Assembly: GCA_035551935.1 (NCBI GenBank)
Contig: DASZMJ010000084.1
Span: forward strand, 1 to 46,271
Reading direction: 5' to 3'
DNA length: 46,271 bases
DNA from: DASZMJ01 sp035551935
GTDB lineage: Bacteria; Planctomycetota; Planctomycetia; Isosphaerales; Isosphaeraceae
Positions within the stretch are counted from its first letter, which is position 1; every line of letters begins with the position of its first letter. The notes under the pieces are model-generated. The model worked only from the letters and a program-made list of their open reading frames with translations, ran no database searches and was not told the DNA's origin. The position numbers and the translations under genes are program-made. This document shows positions 17,081 to 24,558 of the stretch, piece after piece.

Positions 17081-17887
17081 ATGTCGCGACGACTCCGCCA
17101 GTTCACGATCCGGGGGGCGATGATCGCCGTGGCGATCGCGGCCCTCCTCGCGGCGGCCCTGCGAAGCGGCTGGCCAGGCGCGGATGGCTCGTATGAAGTG
17201 CTTAAGGACATACGGGTCCCGGCCACCCCGCCCGGCGGGAGCGGGCCGCAGAAGACGCCGATGAACTACAAGGAGGCGTATTCGCAAGGGCGGAAGGAGG
17301 CCGAGGCGGAGTGGAAGGGCGTGAGTGCAAACATCTACACATATGGTCCAAGAAATCTCTCCCGCGAAGACCTCGACGAGGAGACCGGCCTGCCGTACCG
17401 GGCGATCGCCGGGTTCGTGGTGGATGAGGAGATCGAGGGGCTGGCCGACGGCCACAACGGCCGGATTCGCGAGCTGATCCGGGAGCGCGGGCTTCCGCCC
17501 GGATCGTTCAAGGCCTGGCGGAAGGAGCTGGCCGACCTCCCCGGCCTCTTCGCGGCGCGAGCGAAGGTCCGGCGCCCGCAACGCCTGACGGTCGGCGGCC
17601 CTCCCCTCACGTCGCCCGACGGCCGCCAGACGGTCCGGCTCGTGGCGTCGAGGATGCTCGACGCGGCCAGCGGCCGTGTGGTCGAGGTACATTCCCTCGC
17701 CGTCGGCGACATAAACAATAAGAATTTTAATATCATAACTTTAAATATTTATAATAACGACATCGATCTGGTCTGGGGTCCGGACGACTCCGGGTTCGCC
17801 GTCGTCCGCAATAAGGTCGGCAGTCTCACGCTCTATCAATCCATCGACCTCGAGCGAGGGCGGACGTTGACCAAGTCCGCGGAATAG
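17081..17887 (+). CDS. Membrane-anchored protein of the QFTIRGAM family
   Basis: The product is 268 residues. The N-terminus RRLRQFTIRGAMIAVAIAALLA is the family signature with one membrane helix, so the bulk is probably exported. The C-terminal half (about 170-268) reads like beta structure, with SPDGRQTVRLVAS and WGPDDSGFAVV segments that resemble beta-propeller strands (DG and DDSG turns). An AT-rich run at 17711-17760 encodes an Asn/Ile-rich stretch with AT-ending codons. It is the last gene of the cluster before a large palindrome. The function is unknown. Confidence 0.62.
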   Translation: MSRRLRQFTIRGAMIAVAIAALLAAALRSGWPGADGSYEVLKDIRVPATPPGGSGPQKTPMNYKEAYSQGRKEAEAEWKGVSANIYTYGPRNLSREDLDEETGLPYRAIAGFVVDEEIEGLADGHNGRIRELIRERGLPPGSFKAWRKELADLPGLFAARAKVRRPQRLTVGGPPLTSPDGRQTVRLVASRMLDAASGRVVEVHSLAVGDINNKNFNIITLNIYNNDIDLVWGPDDSGFAVVRNKVGSLTLYQSIDLERGRTLTKSAE

Positions 17888-17949
17888 GAATAACCCCGGT
17901 GTGTTGCCGAGTCCTCGGAATCATACCGGATCGCGTGAATGGATCGCTC

Positions 17950-18024
17950 TTCGTAGGGTCCGCTCTTGCGGACCGATCCCCTTGTGCCGGAAGAAGATCG
18001 GTCCGCAAGAGCGGACCCTACGAA
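17950..18024. repeat. Perfect inverted repeat, 29-bp arms
   Basis: The arms 17950-17978 and 17996-18024 are exact reverse complements around a 17-base loop. The arm begins TTCGTAGGGTCCGCTC. It lies in the gap between two convergent genes (17887 and 18105). It could end transcription from both sides, but the lack of T-runs and the exact symmetry suggest a mobile REP-like element. Confidence 0.85.
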
Positions 18025-18104
18025 CGACGAGCCTTCCAGGCGATTTCGTATAAGTAGTCGAGTCGGGTGCGTCGAGTCTTCGACGGACCCGACAACGACT
18101 GACC

Positions 18105-18668
18105 TCAGCGCTTCGGCTTGCGGGCGCCCGGCGGGACGATGCGGATGCGGTGCGATTCGCTGGCGATCGAGCCGGTCCAGACGCCGTCGATGACGAACGC
18201 GGCGGCGAGCGTGTTGGCGTAGGAGGCGCGGATGGTGTAGTCGCCGGGCGGGGGCGGGGCGTCCTCGTCGACGACTCGGAGCAGCTCCAGCTCGATATCG
18301 AGCGTCGCGCCGGGGGCGAGCGTCCGGGCCCCGGGCACGCCGGCCGCGCGCGGCACGGGCCTGGGGCGAAGGACCGTCTCGTGGCCGCGGGCGTCGGTCA
18401 GGACGACCTTCGGGCAGGCCGCGCCCTCGGCGTCGGTCGGCTCCCAGAGCTTGATCGGCCGCGTGCCGGCGTTGGCCAGGACCAGCCGGGCCAGGAACGG
18501 CCGGCCGACGGCCCCCTCGCCCAGGACCCAGCGGTCGCCGTCGGGCAGGTCGAGCCGGACGAACTCCAGGCCCTTCCCCGCCGCCTCCGCCGCCCGGCCG
18601 CGGACGGCCCCCAACGCCAGCGCCCCCAGGCCGACCGCGGGCGCCAGCATCGCGATGAGCTTGAACAT
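18105..18668 (-). CDS. Secreted hypothetical protein
   Basis: The product is 187 residues. The N-terminus MFKLIAMLAPAVGLGALALG and a following AxA-type site form a signal peptide of about 26 residues. The mature part is predicted beta-rich, with a segment (VLANAGTRPIKLWEPTDAEG) and a closing strand pattern that suggest an immunoglobulin-like fold of the kind used for gene products handling relative thresholds, but no family was recognised. It lies 81 bases downstream of the PEP-CTERM gene on the same strand and may share its transcript. Confidence 0.6.
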   Translation of the reverse strand: MFKLIAMLAPAVGLGALALGAVRGRAAEAAGKGLEFVRLDLPDGDRWVLGEGAVGRPFLARLVLANAGTRPIKLWEPTDAEGAACPKVVLTDARGHETVLRPRPVPRAAGVPGARTLAPGATLDIELELLRVVDEDAPPPPGDYTIRASYANTLAAAFVIDGVWTGSIASESHRIRIVPPGARKPKR

Positions 18669-18749
18669 CCCGGTACGTCCCTTCGGTTCGAGGCGGGGGC
18701 GGCGCGACGGGGCATCCCCGCCGCGCCGCCCGTGCGGACTTCGATCATA

Positions 18750-19577
18750 TCAGGCCGCCAGCCGGCGGCGCCGCGCCGACGTCGCCAGCAGGCCGGGCAC
18801 GCCGAGGACGGCCAGCACGATCGTCCCCGGCTCGGGGGTGAAGTTGACCTTCACCGGCGTCTTGTCGCAGATCGCCTGCGAGACGGTGTACGCGTCCTTG
18901 CCCGTGGGAAAGCCGTCGTTCATCAACGCGGTGTTGAAGGAGGTGGCCAGGCCGTCGCTGAACGACAGGCCCTTGATCGGCAGGAGCGAGACCGTCTTCT
19001 GGTCGGCGCCGATGGTGTAGCCCCACGAGAAGCCGCCGAGCATCAGCAGGCTCTTCGGGCTCGCGGCGCTGGTGGCGACCAGGATCGTCTGCACCGAGAA
19101 CGAGAAGAAGCCGGCCGTCAGCAGGTTCTGCGGCCGGTCGCCCCAGAACGTGCCGGTGCCCTCGCGGAGCCACTTCGTCTGGTCGGCGAAGTCGGCGACC
19201 TTGTTCACCGTGATGTCGTAGAACGGCGTGGCGTTGCCCTTCTGCCCGCTGCCGATGGGCTGGTTCGGGATCGGGTCGATGAACGAGAGGTTCTTGGAGA
19301 ACCCGGCGCCGAGCACCTTGTTGGTCGTGACGAGCTGCATCCAGTGGATGACGTCCCCCTTGAGGCAGGTCTTGCTGAGGTCCGCCGAATACTGGGCGAT
19401 GATGTTCATCCCCCCGACGGTGCCGTCGCTGAAGGTCGACGGGGTCCCGACCAGCGAGATGCTGCCGACGATCGTGTCGGCCCGCACCGACCCGACCGTG
19501 GCGACGACGACGGTGATCAGGCTGATCACCAGGAGGCGACAGGGTCCGAGCCCCGTCCGGTCGTGAGGCGTCCGCAT
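18750..19577 (-). CDS. PEP-CTERM sorting-signal protein
   Basis: The product is 275 residues from the ATG at 19577, which has a GGGAGG site just upstream. The frame is open to 19730, but that extension lacks similarity. A signal peptide spans about 13-33 (hydrophobic, ending near VRA). The middle is a beta-rich domain of unknown type. The C-terminus has PEPGTIVLAVLGVPGLL followed by RRRR, which is the PEP-CTERM signal: PEP motif, membrane helix, basic end. Such proteins are exported and sorted by an exosortase, which is not in this window. A promoter at 19702-19730 probably drives it. Confidence 0.8.
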   Translation of the reverse strand: MRTPHDRTGLGPCRLLVISLITVVVATVGSVRADTIVGSISLVGTPSTFSDGTVGGMNIIAQYSADLSKTCLKGDVIHWMQLVTTNKVLGAGFSKNLSFIDPIPNQPIGSGQKGNATPFYDITVNKVADFADQTKWLREGTGTFWGDRPQNLLTAGFFSFSVQTILVATSAASPKSLLMLGGFSWGYTIGADQKTVSLLPIKGLSFSDGLATSFNTALMNDGFPTGKDAYTVSQAICDKTPVKVNFTPEPGTIVLAVLGVPGLLATSARRRRLAA

Positions 19578-19701
19578 GAGCTCCCTCCCGCACTCCGGGG
19601 CATCGATCGCGGCCCGACGCGGCCCCCGGCGCCCGCGCCGGCCCGACGGTGGCGGCCCGCCGGCGCACGACGCCCGGCTAGGGATCAACGCCACGCAGAT
19701 T

Positions 19702-19730
19702 AAAATAGCAAGGAATCGTGCTTGGGACAA
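19702..19730 (-). promoter_or_regulatory. Probable promoter of the PEP-CTERM gene
   Basis: Read on the minus strand, TTGTCC (19725-19730) and TATTTT (19702-19707) are spaced by 17 bases in a locally AT-rich stretch. The transcript would have a leader of about 115 bases before the ATG at 19577. The -35 match is moderate. Confidence 0.4.
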
Positions 19731-19842
19731 CGAAATATTGTCACCAGGATTCCGAGCAGGACGGCGCGGACCGGCCCGGCCGGCGTCGCCCGCCCCGCGA
19801 TCGATCCCGTTTGCCCCCGCCGACCGGCACTCGTCGCCGGGA

Positions 19843-19887
19843 AAAGACGGCGGGCGGCCGGGCCCCGGTGGCGAGGCCCGGCCGCCC
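19843..19887 (-). terminator. Rho-independent-type terminator after the aldo/keto reductase
   Basis: A perfect 13-bp stem is formed by 19852-19864 and 19875-19887 around a 10-base loop. On the minus strand it is followed by GCCGTCTTTTC, a short T-run. It lies about 45 bases beyond the stop codon at 19932. Confidence 0.55.
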
Positions 19888-19931
19888 GGCCGGGGAAGTC
19901 GTTGGCTGATCTCAGGCCGGAGGGGCCGTCG

Positions 19932-20831
19932 TCACGCCTTGAGCGAGGCGATGGCCTTCTCGACGCGGGTGAACAGGTCGTCGACCTGCTCGGGCGCCTG
20001 GAAGCCGATGATGAAGGCGTCGACGGTGCCGAGGCCGAGGACGAAGCGGAGCGAGGCGTCGATGCGGTCGGGGGTGTTGATCCGGCCCTCGCCGAGGATC
20101 TTCATGCCGATGACCCCCTTGCCGGCGCCGTGCATCTCCTCGAGCTCGCTGGCGACCTCGTCGGGCCGCTTGCCGTCCATGATCAGGTTCTCGGGGTTGA
20201 TCCGCGCCAGGTCGACCTCGACGAACGGGTTCTTCGCCGACGTCCGGAGCGGGTCCATGCCGTGGTTGCTCGTGCCGTGGGCGCGGATCAGGCCCTCCTC
20301 CTTGGCCTTCCTTAGGTACTCCATCGCCCCCTTGTTCTTCTCGGGCCAGTTGGACTCGGTCATGCAGTGGAGCAGCAGGATGTCGATCATGTCGACGCCC
20401 AGCTCCATGCGATAGCGCTCGAGGTGGGTGCGGGCGGTCGAGGCGTCCCTGGCGTGGGTCTTGGTCTGGATGACGTACTTCTCGCGGTCGACGCCCTTGA
20501 GGGCCTCGCGGAGGTACGTGTGCGAGCCGTACTGGTCGGCGACGTCGAAGAGGCAGACGCCGCGGTCCAGCGCGTGGCGGACCAGGCGGGTGAACTCCTT
20601 GACGCCCAGGCGGGTCTGGTTGCTCGCCTGGTTGGTGCCGACGGTGCCGGTCCCCATGCCGACGAGCGAGACTTTGATGCCGGTCTTGCCGAGCGTGACC
20701 TTGTCGCCCGGCCCCTTGGGCAGGGCGTTGCGGGGCGCGGCCGAGGCCCGCGCGCCGGGGGCCAGGGTCGCGGCGGCCGCCGCGGCGGCGGCGCCGGCGA
20801 GGAAGTCGCGGCGATGGACGGGGTGCGTCAT
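19932..20831 (-). CDS. Tat-exported aldo/keto reductase
   Basis: The product is 299 residues. The start HRRDFLAG followed by an Ala-rich hydrophobic stretch is a twin-arginine signal, so the enzyme is probably exported folded. The catalytic tetrad of the aldo/keto reductase family is present: D96, Y101 (in FDVADQYG), K124 (QTKTH) and H155 (LLLHC). These enzymes reduce carbonyls with NAD(P)H, and an exported one would need cofactor loaded before transport. Planctomycetes encode many such proteins, and the substrate is unknown. A terminator-like hairpin follows. The upstream gene at 20959 is divergent. Confidence 0.85.
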   Translation of the reverse strand: MTHPVHRRDFLAGAAAAAAAATLAPGARASAAPRNALPKGPGDKVTLGKTGIKVSLVGMGTGTVGTNQASNQTRLGVKEFTRLVRHALDRGVCLFDVADQYGSHTYLREALKGVDREKYVIQTKTHARDASTARTHLERYRMELGVDMIDILLLHCMTESNWPEKNKGAMEYLRKAKEEGLIRAHGTSNHGMDPLRTSAKNPFVEVDLARINPENLIMDGKRPDEVASELEEMHGAGKGVIGMKILGEGRINTPDRIDASLRFVLGLGTVDAFIIGFQAPEQVDDLFTRVEKAIASLKA

Positions 20832-20958
20832 GGCGGTCGTCCTCCGGATTCTCGATCGAGACGTTCGCGCGGGAATGGGCCGACACTGCCGACGATTCTA
20901 ACCGCGGCGCCGACGTGCTACCATAGGCCGTCGCGGCGCGAAGGCGAGGGGGACCCGG

Positions 20959-21504
20959 ATGGCCCGAGAGCCGGCGAGCCGGCCGATCTACGTATCGGAC
21001 CTGATGGTCCTGGTCGCGGCGACGGCCGCGGGCCTGGCGGCGGGGAAGGTGTATTTGTGGCACCTCGCGCGGCTGGGATGGAATCCGCAGACCGAGGCGC
21101 GGTTCGCGGGGCTCGGCCTCGTCCCCTTCGTGGGCTGCTGGTCGCTGGCGCTGGTGGCCCTGCGGTTCCGATCGCCCCGGCCGCGGCTCCGCGACGCCCT
21201 GCGGCACCCGGGCACGCTCGCCGTCGTCGTCGCCTGCGCGACCGTCGCGTTGCGGCTGGCGGTGCTGCTGGCGGCGAGCCGGATCGCGGCCGGCTGGCGC
21301 GGGCTGGCGTCCCCCTGGTGGGTCGCCAGCCTCCGCGAGCTCGCCGCGCTCGGCGGCCTGGCCGTCCTGACCTCCTGGTTCGTCCTCGCCGTCGCCGGCC
21401 GACGCCGACGGGCCCGCGACTGGATCGACCGCCTCGGCCTCGCCGCCGGCCTCGGCTGGGTCGCCCTGCTCGCCCTCCGCGGCTGGATCGACTTCGGACC
21501 TTGA
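20959..21504 (+). CDS. Integral membrane hypothetical protein
   Basis: The product is 181 residues from the ATG at 20959. Four or five hydrophobic helices are predicted, the first at about 13-32 (LMVLVAATAAGLAAGKVYLW). Basic loops contain PRPRLRD and RRRRARD segments. The N-terminus RPIYVSDLMVLVAATAAG recalls the RFTIRRLM-type start of the 13.7-17.9 kb cluster but with fewer basic residues. It ends 27 bases before riboflavin synthase and may be transcribed with it. The function is unknown. Confidence 0.6.
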   Translation: MAREPASRPIYVSDLMVLVAATAAGLAAGKVYLWHLARLGWNPQTEARFAGLGLVPFVGCWSLALVALRFRSPRPRLRDALRHPGTLAVVVACATVALRLAVLLAASRIAAGWRGLASPWWVASLRELAALGGLAVLTSWFVLAVAGRRRRARDWIDRLGLAAGLGWVALLALRGWIDFGP

Positions 21505-21531
21505 TCCTTGAAGACGCCTGAGATCGATATC

Positions 21532-22188
21532 ATGTTCACCGGATTGGTCGAAGCCCTCGGGACGGTCGGTCGCGTCGCGGTCGAGGGGCCGGGGCGACGG
21601 CTCTCGATCCGCTGGCCGGGGCTCGACGAGCCCTTGCCGATCGGCGCCAGCGTCGCCGTCAACGGCTGCTGCCTGACGGTCGTGGCCGTCGGCGACGACG
21701 GCCGGTTCGACGTCCAGGCCGGCCCCGAGACGTTGGCGAGGACGAACCTCGGCGCCCGGTCGGCCGGCGACGTCGTCAACCTCGAGCGGCCGCTCCGCGT
21801 CGGCGACCGCCTCGGCGGCCACTTCGTCCAGGGCCACGTCGACACCACCGCCGCCCTCCGCGACCGCCGGCCCGAGGGCGATTGGGAGTCCCTCTCCTTC
21901 GCCTTCGACCTCGACCCCTCCTGGACCCGCCTGCTCGTCCCCAAGGGCTCGATCGCCGTCGACGGCGTCAGCCTCACCCTCGTCGACGTCGCCGCCGACG
22001 GCTTCTCCGTCATGCTCATCCCCCACACCCTCGCCGTCACCACCCTCGGCACGCTCGCCGTCGGCGACCGCGTCAACATCGAGGCGGACATGATCGCCAA
22101 GCACGTCGAGAGGTTGATGAAGGGACCGGCCACGGAGGACGCAGGGGACACAGAGGGGAGAAAACCAATCGGAAAAAATCCTTATTAA
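21532..22188 (+). CDS. ribE: Riboflavin synthase (alpha subunit)
   Basis: The product is 218 residues from the ATG at 21532. It makes riboflavin by dismutation of two 6,7-dimethyl-8-ribityllumazine molecules in the cytoplasm. The N-terminus MFTGLVEALG is diagnostic. Two lumazine-binding barrels are visible, about 1-95 with VNGCCLTVV and about 96-190 with HFVQGHVDT and VDGVSLTLV. The normal end is near residue 196. The last 22 residues are encoded by the left arm of an inverted repeat (22129-22229) that has replaced the original stop region. No other rib gene is in the window. Confidence 0.93.
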   Translation: MFTGLVEALGTVGRVAVEGPGRRLSIRWPGLDEPLPIGASVAVNGCCLTVVAVGDDGRFDVQAGPETLARTNLGARSAGDVVNLERPLRVGDRLGGHFVQGHVDTTAALRDRRPEGDWESLSFAFDLDPSWTRLLVPKGSIAVDGVSLTLVDVAADGFSVMLIPHTLAVTTLGTLAVGDRVNIEADMIAKHVERLMKGPATEDAGDTEGRKPIGKNPY

Positions 22189-22229
22189 TTCATATTATCT
22201 CTTTCTGCGATCTCTGTGTCCTCTGTGGC
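22129..22229. repeat. CCACAGAGG-type inverted repeat (copy 1)
   Basis: The left arm (22129-22164, GCCACGGAGGACGCAGGGG then ACACAGAGGGG) and the right arm (22212-22229, CTCTGTGTCCTCTGTGGC) are imperfect reverse complements. The middle is AT-rich. It overlaps the 3' end of the riboflavin synthase gene and ends 14 bases before the RsmA start. Related copies lie at 24459-24551 and 26001-26101. Confidence 0.75.
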
Positions 22230-22243
22230 AAAGGGTCTTTCCC

Positions 22244-23197
22244 ATGCCCTCACGCCAGACGCAGTCTTATTTGAGAAATCTTTTTGCTCGACGCGGGATC
22301 GCGCCGCGGCACAGGTTCGGGCAGAATTTCCTGATCGATTTGAATATTCATGAATTGATCGTGAACGCGGCGGGCGTCGGGCCGGAGGACGTCGTCCTCG
22401 AGGTCGGGCCGGGGGCGGGGGCGCTCACGGCCTTGATGGCGGAGCAGGCGTCGGCGGCGGTGGCCGTCGAGATCGACCCGGCGATGGCGCGGCTGACGGC
22501 GGAGGCGACGTCGGGGCGGCCGAACGTGCGGATCATCGAGGCGGATGCCTTGGCGGGCAAGAACCGGCTCAACCCGGTCGTGCTCGACAGCGTCCGCGCC
22601 GGGCTGGCGGTGTCGCCCGACCGGCGGCTCAAGCTGGTGGCGAACCTGCCGTACAACGTCGCCACGCCGATCGTCACGAACCTGCTCGTCCACCCCGAGC
22701 TCTGCCCGAGCCTCATGGTCGTCACCATCCAGCTCGAGCTGGCCGAGCGGATGCGCGCCGCCCCGGCCTCGGCCGCCTACGGGGCCCTGTCGGTGCTGGT
22801 GCAGGCGCTGGCCGACTTCGAAATCGTGCGCGTCCTGAAGCCCAAGGTCTTCTGGCCGAGGCCGCAGGTCGACTCCGCCGTCATCAAGCTCACGCCGAGC
22901 CCCGAGCGTCGCGCCGCGATCGCCGACCTGCCGTGGTTCCACTCGGTCGTCCGCAAGGTCTTCCTCCACCGCCGCAAGGTCCTCCGACGCGTCGTCGGCG
23001 CCCTCTGGCGCGACGCCCTCACCCAGGCCGAGGTCGATGAGCTGCTCGCCGGCCTCGGCCTCGATCCTCAAATCCGTGCCGAGGCGCTGAACGTCGACGA
23101 GTTCCGTACCCTCGCCACGGCCCTCCGGGAGCGACTCGAGACCGCCCCGACGACGCCGGACGACGATACCGGGGAGGAACGTCCAATCGATGTTTGA
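22244..23197 (+). CDS. rsmA: 16S rRNA dimethyladenosine transferase RsmA/KsgA
   Basis: The product is 317 residues. It dimethylates two adjacent adenines near the 3' end of 16S rRNA, using S-adenosylmethionine, late in small-subunit assembly. Motifs are HRFGQNFLID (about 23-32), the SAM-binding glycine-rich EVGPGAGALT, the acidic VEIDP, and the catalytic NLPYN (134-138). The C-terminal domain with FHRRKVLRR-like basic helices (VFLHRRKVLRR) fits the family. The length is somewhat above the usual 270 residues, owing to an insertion near 105-125 and an acidic C-terminal tail. No strong ribosome-binding site precedes the ATG. Confidence 0.93.
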   Translation: MPSRQTQSYLRNLFARRGIAPRHRFGQNFLIDLNIHELIVNAAGVGPEDVVLEVGPGAGALTALMAEQASAAVAVEIDPAMARLTAEATSGRPNVRIIEADALAGKNRLNPVVLDSVRAGLAVSPDRRLKLVANLPYNVATPIVTNLLVHPELCPSLMVVTIQLELAERMRAAPASAAYGALSVLVQALADFEIVRVLKPKVFWPRPQVDSAVIKLTPSPERRAAIADLPWFHSVVRKVFLHRRKVLRRVVGALWRDALTQAEVDELLAGLGLDPQIRAEALNVDEFRTLATALRERLETAPTTPDDDTGEERPIDV

Positions 23198-23262
23198 CTC
23201 GAAACCGGCGCGCGAATAGGCTCTTGGAGGCATCCATTCCGCCATCTCCCGGAGGCTCAGCC

Positions 23263-23449
23263 ATGAGAATGCGCCTTCGGCGCCGACGGCGAGGCCCTGC
23301 CCCGCGGCCAGGCCGACCGGCTCCTCAAGGAGGGGAACAAGGTCGACGTCGTCCTGAACCCCAAGCCCAAGGCCAACACCACCCTCATCTACCCCACGAT
23401 CCGCGAGATCCGCCTCGTCGAGGGCTCGCTCCGCGACGCCGCGAAATGA
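23263..23449 (+). pseudogene. Remnant of a small exported protein gene
   Basis: A ribosome-binding site (GGAGG) and ATG (23263) are present but the frame then breaks. A second frame (23267-23449) encodes about 60 residues with GEALPRGQADRLLKEGN, then VDVVLNPKP and IREIRLVEGSL, ending at TGA 23447. This looks like the C-terminal half of a small protein that lost its front by deletion or a one-base shift. A functional short protein is possible but less likely. Confidence 0.4.
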
Positions 23450-23496
23450 GAGAGGGGACTCGCCCCACCGGTGTCGCCAATCTCCCCCCGCGCGAC

Positions 23497-23502
23497 TACA
23501 AT
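23497..23502 (+). promoter_or_regulatory. Possible -10 element before ferrochelatase
   Basis: TACAAT at 23497-23502 lies 43 bases before the ATG at 23545. The -35 position has no good match to TTGACA, so the call rests on the -10 alone. Confidence 0.3.
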
Positions 23503-23544
23503 AAGGCTTTCGGCCCGCCCGCGACGAAGCACCGTGGACGACCC

Positions 23545-24489
23545 ATGGACATCCCGTTCGATAGCGTCCTCCTGTTGGCCTACGGCGGCCCCGAGTCGAT
23601 GGGGGAGGTGCGGCCGTTTTTGGACAACATCCTCCGCGGCCTGCCGGTGCCGACGGAGCGGTACGAGGCGGTCGTCCATCATTATGAACTCATCGGCGGC
23701 CGGAGCCCCCTGAACGAGCTGACCGACCGGCAGGCGTCGGGCCTGCGGGCGGTCCTGGAGGCCGAGGGGCCGGCCTTGCCGGTCTACGTCGGCATGAGGT
23801 TCGCGGAACCGTCCATCGCCGCGGCCCTCCGCGACATGGCCCGCGACGGCCGGCGCCGGGCGATCGCGATCGTGCTCTCGCCGTATCGCAGCGGGCCGAG
23901 CTTCGACAAGTATCGGGAGGCCGTCGCCAAGGGCCGCGAGGGCCTCGGCGACTCGGCCCCGCGCGTCGAGTTCGTCGACCCCTGGTTCGACCACCCCCTC
24001 TTCGCCGAGGCCCAGGCCGACCAGGTCCGCCGCGCCTTCGAGACGATCCCCGCCGACCGCCTCGCGTCGGCCTCCCTCGTCTTCTCGGCGCACAGCATCC
24101 CGACCGCCGTGGCCGACCGCTCGCCGTATGTCGGCCAGATCGAGGCCGCGTGCGAGGCCGTCGCGCAGCGGCTCGACGGTCGCCCCTGGCGGCTCGCCTG
24201 GCAGAGCCGCAGCGGCGACCCCCGCACCCCCTGGCTCGAGCCCGACATCAACGACGCCCTCCGCAACTTGAAGGCCGAGGGCGCCCGCGACGTCGTCGTC
24301 TGCCCGATCGGCTTCGTCGCCGACCACGTCGAGGTCCTCTACGACCTCGACATCGAGGCCGCCCAGACCTGCCGCGACGTCGACCTCAACATGGCCCGCG
24401 CCGAGAGCGTCAACGACCACCCCGCCTTCATCAGGGCCCTGGCCGACCTGGTGAAGGGATTCACCGCGGAGGGCGCAGAGAGCGAATAA
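23545..24489 (+). CDS. hemH: Ferrochelatase
   Basis: The product is 314 residues from the ATG at 23545; the frame is open further upstream without similarity. It inserts ferrous iron into protoporphyrin IX (or coproporphyrin III). The start VLLLAYGGPES is typical. The catalytic residues are visible: H183 in SAHSIP and E263 in GFVADHVEVLYDLD. It is followed by the oxidase gene of the same pathway (24559), so this is a heme operon. The last residues (FTAEGAESE) are encoded by the left arm of the repeat at 24459-24551. Whether it works in the coproporphyrin or protoporphyrin branch cannot be decided here. Confidence 0.93.
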   Translation: MDIPFDSVLLLAYGGPESMGEVRPFLDNILRGLPVPTERYEAVVHHYELIGGRSPLNELTDRQASGLRAVLEAEGPALPVYVGMRFAEPSIAAALRDMARDGRRRAIAIVLSPYRSGPSFDKYREAVAKGREGLGDSAPRVEFVDPWFDHPLFAEAQADQVRRAFETIPADRLASASLVFSAHSIPTAVADRSPYVGQIEAACEAVAQRLDGRPWRLAWQSRSGDPRTPWLEPDINDALRNLKAEGARDVVVCPIGFVADHVEVLYDLDIEAAQTCRDVDLNMARAESVNDHPAFIRALADLVKGFTAEGAESE

Positions 24490-24551
24490 AAATTCAATGT
24501 TGGAATTTTCCATTTGAAATTCTGTTTTCCCCTGCGATCTCTGCGGTGAAT
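24459..24551. repeat. Inverted repeat related to the CCACAGAGG family (copy 2)
   Basis: The left arm ATTCACCGCGGAG (24459-24471) and right arm CTCTGCGGTGAAT (24539-24551) are reverse complements with one mismatch. The AT-rich middle (about 24485-24530) has its own partial symmetry. It spans the 3' end of the ferrochelatase gene and ends 7 bases before the next start. Confidence 0.7.
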
Positions 24552-24558
24552 ATCCCTC

